A DNA stretch of 64,000 nucleotides from Mucilaginibacter ginkgonis. Lineage in GTDB: Bacteria > Bacteroidota > Bacteroidia > Sphingobacteriales > Sphingobacteriaceae. The position numbers were made by a program, and so were the translations under genes. Below the pieces are notes generated by a model. The model had not been told where the DNA came from and did no database searches. It saw only the letters and a program-made list of their open reading frames with translations. The DNA is taken from NCBI RefSeq assembly GCF_009754905.2, contig NZ_CP066775.1:1364001-1428000 (forward strand), given 5' to 3'. How positions within the stretch are numbered: position 1 is the first letter of the stretch; every line of letters starts with the position of its first letter. This document shows positions 59,412 to 64,000 of this stretch, one piece after another.

Positions 59412-60362
59412 ATGGAGAAGAGAGAGTTAGGAAAATCGGGCATCAAGGTTGCACCGTTTTGCCTGGGAGGTAATGTTTTTGGCTGGACGATAGACGAACA
59501 AACGTCATTTAAAGTGCTGGACGCTTTTGCAGGCGAAGGCATGGATTTCATAGACACGGCAGACGTTTATTCTACCTGGGCTAACAACGGCACCGGCGGT
59601 CAATCTGAAACTGTGATTGGGAACTGGTTAAAGAAAAGTGGTAAGCGGAATGACGTCATCATCGCCACGAAAGTTGGCAAACCTATGGGTGGTGACAAGA
59701 AAGGCCTCTCGGCAAAATATATCGCCCAAGCCGCGGAAGATTCGCTGCGCAGGTTGCAAACAGATCATATCGATTTATATCAGTCGCACGAGGATGACTC
59801 TAATACGCCGTTTGATGAGACGTTCGAAGCTTTTGAGAAATTAATTAAAGAAGGAAAAGTGCGGACTATAGGCGCTTCCAATTTTTCGGGCGACAGGTTA
59901 AAGGAAGCATTAACTGCGGGCGCTGCAAAAGGTTTTTCAAACTATCAGACCTTACAGCCGGAGTATAACCTTTACAACCGCCAGGATTACGAGAAGCAGT
60001 ATGAAGATATATGCCTTGAGAAAGGTTTGCGTGTTATTAGCTATTTTTCGCTGGCCAGCGGATTTTTGACCGGCAAGTACCGCAGCGAAGCCGACTTTGA
60101 CAAAAGCAAACGGGGCGGCGGCATGAGTAAATATCTTAACGATCGCGGCAAACGTATTTTAGCCGCCTTAGATGATATCGCCGCGGAGTATAATGCAACC
60201 CCGGCGGCAGTTTCATTGGCATGGCTTATAGCACGGCCAAGCATTACCGCGCCTATTGCCAGCGCCACAAGCGTTGATCAGCTGAAACAGATCTTAAAGT
60301 CTTTAGAATTAAATTTAAGTGCCGAAGCTGTTGCCAAGCTCGACGAAGCGAGTGCGTATTGA
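59412..60362 (+). CDS. Aldo/keto reductase
   Basis: A 316-residue NADPH-dependent (alpha/beta)8 oxidoreductase. The active-site residues are D in MDFIDTADVYS, Y in the same motif, K in VIIATKVGKP and H in IDLYQSHEDD. KVRTIGASNFSGDRL and ARPSITAPIASATSVDQLKQ bind the cofactor. Start ATG 59412, not GTG 59409. It resembles YajO/YakC-type reductases; substrate unknown. Confidence 0.9.
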   Translation: MEKRELGKSGIKVAPFCLGGNVFGWTIDEQTSFKVLDAFAGEGMDFIDTADVYSTWANNGTGGQSETVIGNWLKKSGKRNDVIIATKVGKPMGGDKKGLSAKYIAQAAEDSLRRLQTDHIDLYQSHEDDSNTPFDETFEAFEKLIKEGKVRTIGASNFSGDRLKEALTAGAAKGFSNYQTLQPEYNLYNRQDYEKQYEDICLEKGLRVISYFSLASGFLTGKYRSEADFDKSKRGGGMSKYLNDRGKRILAALDDIAAEYNATPAAVSLAWLIARPSITAPIASATSVDQLKQILKSLELNLSAEAVAKLDEASAY

Positions 60363-60372
60363 TCTAAAAGAA

Positions 60373-60460
60373 GTCATGCCGAACTTGTTTCGGCATCCCA
60401 AAGATAGGTTTACTGTGTAAAGGAATTCAATGTGAGATGCCGAATCAAGTTCGGCATGAC
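60373..60460. repeat. MITE-like 88-bp inverted repeat element
   Basis: Two 28-bp arms (60373-60400 and 60433-60460) are inverted copies with 26 of 28 matches, separated by 32 bp. Each arm can itself fold (ATGCCGAA with TTCGGCAT). Starts GTCATGCCGAACTTG. Such elements lie between genes in many Bacteroidetes genomes. It sits after the aldo/keto reductase stop. Confidence 0.7.
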
Positions 60461-60478
60461 ATAAACTTACAACACAAA

Positions 60479-60511
60479 AAAAGGCGGCCTTATAGCATCG
60501 GCCGCCTTTTC
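60479..60511. terminator. Bidirectional terminator
   Basis: AAAGGCGGCC (60479-60488 region) and GGCCGCCTTTT (about 60500-60510) around TTATAGCATC. It can stop transcription from the aldo/keto reductase and from the leftward gene at 60537. Confidence 0.75.
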
Positions 60512-60536
60512 ACTTATATATATGTTGGGGAATTGC

Positions 60537-61427
60537 TTAGAATCTTGGGGGCCTTACAACACCCATTTGGTTTGCAGCAAAGTGGTTATCCATTCCTCCT
60601 GATCTCATACCACCTTGCCCGTTGCGGCCGCCATTCTGTCCGCCATCGTTTGCGGGTTGCTGGTCCATACCACCTCCGCGGTTTTGACCGCCATTGAACT
60701 GCCCACCGTTTTGTCCGCCGTTATTTGATGGCTGCTGATTATTCCTGTCGCCGCCACGATTCTGGCCACCGTTGAACTGACCATTGTTTTGACCGCCATT
60801 TGCAGGTTGCTGGTTGTTCCAGTTACCACCACCGCGGTTTTGGTCGTTTTGGTACTGACCGCCACGGTTATCTTGTGGCTGATTAAATCCGCCACGGTTT
60901 TGGTCGCGGTTAAACTGTCCGCCATTATCATACCTTCTGTCGTGGTTATCGAAGTTGCCACCGAATGGGCGATCGAAACCCCTGTTGTTCCCTGGCCTGT
61001 CAAAGCCACCGCGATTGTTAAAACGGTTGTCTGCAAAACCACCACCTCTTTGGTCGAAGCCGCCATAACGGGTGCGGTACATGTCGTGGTGCATAAAAGG
61101 GCGCTCGCCTCTTATCTCGTACCTGCGGGCATTTCTCCAGTCAAAATCGTGGAAACGGCCCGGCAAATACGCTGCTGATACCCACTGCCTGCCATCATTG
61201 TAGTAGTAGCAATGTTGTGGTACACTGTAGTACGCTTCAACATCGGGCAGGTAGTAATAATCGTCGCCGTAAGCGTTATCAACATATTGAACAGGAGCCT
61301 GGTTGTATACGGCATGTACGCCAACACCACCAAGATTTAAGCTTACGTGTAAACCTACTTGTGCGCTCGCAGTGTGGTAAGCCAATACAGCTAAACCTGC
61401 TGCCATAATTGTTGTTAACTTTTTCAT
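60537..61427 (-). CDS. Secreted Asn/Gly/Gln-rich repetitive protein
   Basis: About 296 residues from ATG 61427, since the frame upstream has no signal. A signal peptide (LTTIMAAGLAVLAYHTASAQ) is followed by a folded part (about 25-120: VYNQAPVQYVDNAYGDDYYYLPDVEAYYSVPQHCYYYNDGRQWV). Then about 160 residues of low-complexity repeats with the unit NGGQNRGG (also NNQQP). These resemble matrix or adhesin glue regions. The DNA repeats can slip, so length variation between strains is likely. Confidence 0.75.
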   Translation of the reverse strand: MKKLTTIMAAGLAVLAYHTASAQVGLHVSLNLGGVGVHAVYNQAPVQYVDNAYGDDYYYLPDVEAYYSVPQHCYYYNDGRQWVSAAYLPGRFHDFDWRNARRYEIRGERPFMHHDMYRTRYGGFDQRGGGFADNRFNNRGGFDRPGNNRGFDRPFGGNFDNHDRRYDNGGQFNRDQNRGGFNQPQDNRGGQYQNDQNRGGGNWNNQQPANGGQNNGQFNGGQNRGGDRNNQQPSNNGGQNGGQFNGGQNRGGGMDQQPANDGGQNGGRNGQGGMRSGGMDNHFAANQMGVVRPPRF

Positions 61428-61693
61428 TTTCGTGTTATTTGCATGTATGACGATACAAACAGGCTCAAGGTTTAACCACACTTGCAAATTATTTTGTAGT
61501 ATTTACCTATTTCAAGTCATAGTTTTACTAATACCAAAAATTGCAAAATATAATTCCGTAAAACACAGATCACGCATCTCCCAGCCAAATTAAATTGTCT
61601 GAATATTGTTACACCAATACATTCTATTGCCTTAAAACTTATTTTACTTATCGAGGTATAATCTGTTAATTTGAGTTCACTCACCAATCATCC

Positions 61694-62986
61694 ATGAAAA
61701 CAAGACGTTTATCTGCGCTGGCAGTGCTTTCTGTGGCTACTGTTGCGTTATTATCTTTTAAATGCCTGTCAAACAAACCGGGCGACAACAAAGAAACTGC
61801 TGCCGCAGGGTTAAAACTTCCGGCAGGTTTCAGCGCCGCGATCATAGCCGATAATCTGGGCACGGCCCGGCACATTGCAGCAAGTCCGCAAGGCGACATT
61901 TTTGTAAAGATCAATTACAACGCGCGCCGCAAGCCCGATGGCAAAGGCATTGTTGTTTTACACGATAATGGCGACGGTACTACCACACAAAAGGCTGGCA
62001 TTACCGCGTTTCCGGGTACCGGTATCTATTTGAAGAACGGCTATCTGTATGCTTCGTCAGATGAAAACGTTTACCGCTATAAGCTGAATGCTGAAAATGA
62101 AGTTGAACCGGGCACACAGCCCGAAACAGTGGTTAGCGGTTTGCTGAGCCGCCACGAGCATGAGGCCAAGGCCATTTTGCTTGACGATGCCGGGAACCTT
62201 TATGTAAATATTGGTGCCTACTCAAACGCTTGCCAGGTTAAAGACCGCCAAAAAGATTCGCCGGGACAAAAGGGCTGCCCTGTTCTGGATTCGGCGGGCG
62301 GTATCTGGCAGTTCAAGGCTGATAAATTAAATCAGCACTATGGAGACGGAGTGCGTTATGCTACAGGTTTGCGCAACGTTGTGGGCATGGATTGGAATAA
62401 GCAGAACAACCAGTTGTTTGTGATGCAGCACGGCCGCGATCAATTGCATGATTTGTATCCCGATATGTACACTGTGCAGCAATCTGCCATTTTACCTGCC
62501 GAGTGTTTGTATGCTATTAACAAAGGCGACAATGCCGGCTGGCCATACATTTATTACGACCAGTTAGTCAACAAAAAAATATTAGCGCCCGAATATGGCG
62601 GAGATGGTAAAAAGACCGGCGGCGAAAACGCTATCGATCCGGCAGCTGCATATCCCGGACACCTGGCACCAGACGGTTTGTTATTCTACACCGGCAATCA
62701 ATTTCCCGAGCGCTATAAAAATGGTGCATTCATTGCGTTTCACGGATCATGGAACCGGGCACCTGAGCCGCAAGCAGGTTACTTTGTAGTGTTTCAGCCA
62801 TTTAAAAATGGCAAACCTGATGGTAAATGGGAAGTTTTCGCTGATGGATTTTCAGGTTCTGCAGAACAGACAGCTTCCGGCCGTGCCGAACACCGCCCAT
62901 GCGGATTGGCGCAAGCTGCAGATGGTTCTATCTATGTGACCGATGACAGCAAAGGTGCCATCTACAAAATATCTTACAAAAAATAA
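61694..62986 (+). CDS. PQQ/sorbosone-dehydrogenase-like beta-propeller, exported
   Basis: A 430-residue protein with a signal peptide and possibly a lipobox (LLSFKCLSNK). The mature part has the sorbosone/glucose-dehydrogenase propeller pattern: LPAGFSAAIIADNLGTARHIAASPQGDIFVKI, GLLSRHEHEAKAILLDDAGNLYVNIGAYSNACQ, RYATGLRNVVGMDWNKQNNQLFVMQHGRD, NAGWPYIYYDQ and AFHGSWNRAPEPQAGY. It probably oxidises a sugar or alcohol in the periplasm and hands electrons to the cytochrome c encoded next (1-bp overlap). Confidence 0.85.
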   Translation: MKTRRLSALAVLSVATVALLSFKCLSNKPGDNKETAAAGLKLPAGFSAAIIADNLGTARHIAASPQGDIFVKINYNARRKPDGKGIVVLHDNGDGTTTQKAGITAFPGTGIYLKNGYLYASSDENVYRYKLNAENEVEPGTQPETVVSGLLSRHEHEAKAILLDDAGNLYVNIGAYSNACQVKDRQKDSPGQKGCPVLDSAGGIWQFKADKLNQHYGDGVRYATGLRNVVGMDWNKQNNQLFVMQHGRDQLHDLYPDMYTVQQSAILPAECLYAINKGDNAGWPYIYYDQLVNKKILAPEYGGDGKKTGGENAIDPAAAYPGHLAPDGLLFYTGNQFPERYKNGAFIAFHGSWNRAPEPQAGYFVVFQPFKNGKPDGKWEVFADGFSGSAEQTASGRAEHRPCGLAQAADGSIYVTDDSKGAIYKISYKK

Positions 62987-63429
62987 TGACCAAAATATTT
63001 TCGATCATACTCAGCACCGCCCTTTCGGCGGTGCTTTTTAACGTGAGCGCACAACCGAAAAAGCCGGTAACCCATATAGGCACACCAACCAACGGGCCGG
63101 TACAGGGCTTGTCTGGAAAAGCCGTTTACGCAAAGTACTGTGTATCATGCCACCAGGCTGACGGGCTTGGCGTGCAAAAAATGAATCCGCCCCTGTCAAA
63201 AACATCATGGATAGAGGGCGATAAAAGCCGCATCATTAAAGTTGTGCTAAATGGACTTAGCGCCACAGAGATAGATGACGAAACCTACAACAATGTAATG
63301 GCGTCATTCGACTTTTTGAGCGACAGGGACATAGCCAATGTGCTTACTTACGTTCGCAGCAGCTTTGGAAATAAAGCGTCGGCGGTGTTACCTGAGGAGG
63401 TATCTAAGCTTAGGACCAAGAAAAAATAG
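62986..63429 (+). CDS. Exported c-type cytochrome
   Basis: A 147-residue protein with a signal peptide (SIILSTALSAVLFNVSAQ) and one haem site C52-V-S-C55-H56 (YCVSCHQADGLGVQ). A methionine ligand is in MNPPLS or VMASFDFLSD. The family is the cytochrome c class I domain. It starts on the A of the dehydrogenase stop, so the pair is translationally coupled and likely works as one respiratory dehydrogenase. Confidence 0.9.
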   Translation: MTKIFSIILSTALSAVLFNVSAQPKKPVTHIGTPTNGPVQGLSGKAVYAKYCVSCHQADGLGVQKMNPPLSKTSWIEGDKSRIIKVVLNGLSATEIDDETYNNVMASFDFLSDRDIANVLTYVRSSFGNKASAVLPEEVSKLRTKKK

Positions 63430-63696
63430 TTAAGCTGATAAGCGCTGCTGCTCGTCTATCGGCAGGTTTACGTTTAATCCCTCAACTAGGTAATTGTTCA
63501 TCAGCTCGCTTTCGGAAACGATAACGCAAAAGTCTTCATAGCGTACGCCATTTTCGAACGGATACAAAGTGTAACCGCGCTTATTGGCATCGTAAACGCC
63601 CAATTCAAAAATTTCGTCGTAATTCTTGCCTTTTATTTTAGCGCCGTCAATCAATTGATAGGCGTCTTTTATTTCGTTAAAATCGATGTTTTTCAT
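63430..63696 (-). CDS. Small hypothetical protein (88 aa)
   Basis: An 88-residue acidic soluble protein from ATG 63696 (MKNIDFNEIKDAYQLIDGAKIKGKNYDEIF). The 11 residues of the longer frame look untranslated. Convergent with the cytochrome gene with no gap. Not recognised. Confidence 0.5.
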   Translation of the reverse strand: MKNIDFNEIKDAYQLIDGAKIKGKNYDEIFELGVYDANKRGYTLYPFENGVRYEDFCVIVSESELMNNYLVEGLNVNLPIDEQQRLSA

Positions 63697-63737
63697 AGTG
63701 GCATGCGTAATACAATTACTTTGCCACAATTTTGATC

Positions 63738-64000
63738 TTAGCTAAACCACTCGAAAAGATCGGCCTGTTTTAATTGTTGTTTACAATCTTGGTCAAAGTC
63801 TTTTATTATTCTTCCTTCTGCCATTTGTATAATGCGGTTGCCGTAAGTAAATGCCTCTTTAAGATTATGGGTCACCAATATGGCCGTGAGGTTTAGGCTT
63901 TGAATGATCTTATCAGCAGTGCGCATAACAATATCTGCTGACCTTGGATCGAGAGCCGCGGTTGGCTCATCCAACAATAATATTTTGCACTCATCCATAG
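63738..64000 (-). CDS. ABC transporter ATPase, C-terminal part (cut by the window edge)
   Basis: The last 86 residues of an ABC ATPase: Walker B with D-loop (ILLLDEPTAALDPRSADI), H-loop (ILVTHNLKEAFTYGNRIIQMAEGRII). Walker A and the signature lie beyond 64000. The EAFTYGNRI helix is like ATPases of the MetN/phosphonate or YbbA type. Complement reading continues off the window. Confidence 0.8.
   Translation of the reverse strand, partial: MDECKILLLDEPTAALDPRSADIVMRTADKIIQSLNLTAILVTHNLKEAFTYGNRIIQMAEGRIIKDFDQDCKQQLKQADLFEWFS

Noticed and set aside
60600-60960. CRISPR-like array
   Set aside because: The regular repeats encode Asn/Gly/Gln units in frame with the secreted protein; repeats are degenerate and without unique spacers.

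Overview
The window is chromosomal DNA of a Bacteroidota bacterium, most likely Sphingobacteriaceae (Mucilaginibacter/Pedobacter-like). The evidence is several near-consensus Bacteroidetes promoters (TTTG, about 20 bp, TAnnTTTG), Bacteroidetes-type PEP carboxylase, PIN-PhoH and WbqC proteins, and many short secreted lipocalin-like, TPR and SHOCT proteins. Its centre carries a compact integrated virus of about 12.2 kb (17728-29904) unlike its surroundings.

Left host segment (1-17715): a tRNA-Leu(CAA) flanked by broken tRNA-Leu pieces carrying 18-bp palindromes, hscB, small metabolic and secreted proteins, a GAF-PAS-HisKA protein without an ATPase domain, a GH15 hydrolase, cspA with a clear promoter and long leader, an MFS carrier, hemF, a serine hydrolase, gyrA and two exported TPR proteins.

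Prophage (17728-29904): no integrase, terminase, portal, tail or packaging-ATPase gene is visible. It encodes about 20 short, tightly packed genes in one direction: a GH24 lysozyme, an M15-like peptidase (both ending in a membrane anchor), an arginine-rich membrane protein, a 310-residue capsid-protein candidate, a run of small membrane and beta-rich proteins joined by TAATG overlaps, a 701-residue fibre with a signal peptide, and a filamentous-phage-type rolling-circle Rep. The coding strand is T-rich, as in ssDNA phages. This pattern suggests a temperate relative of tailless, membrane-containing ssDNA phages of the FLiP (Finnlakeviridae) type. Both ends carry TATTAATTATA. Joining the outer halves rebuilds a good dif-like site, so integration was probably by the host XerC/XerD machinery; a XerD-type gene lies at 48905-49804. 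One divergent small gene at the left end and a structured non-coding stretch at the right end are the candidates for lysogeny control and origin.

Right host segment (29924-64000): a DUF763 gene with a possibly leaderless promoter just outside the right att site, a DUF4142 lipoprotein, PEP carboxylase, an FUSC-family membrane protein and PIN-PhoH. Then comes a 1.5-kb gene-free stretch with two tandem paralogous RNA-gene candidates of about 470 nt. After it: a radical-SAM/partner DNA-repair pair, bioB, a PD-(D/E)XK nuclease probably acquired by transfer, mgtE, yigZ, a DMT carrier, ribD, prmC, xerD, aroQ, an MscS-type channel, a glycosyltransferase/acyltransferase pair, wbqC, corA, msrA, an MBL-fold enzyme, an aldo-keto reductase, an Asn/Gly-rich secreted protein, a sorbosone-dehydrogenase-like protein with its cytochrome c, and the end of an ABC ATPase cut by the window edge.
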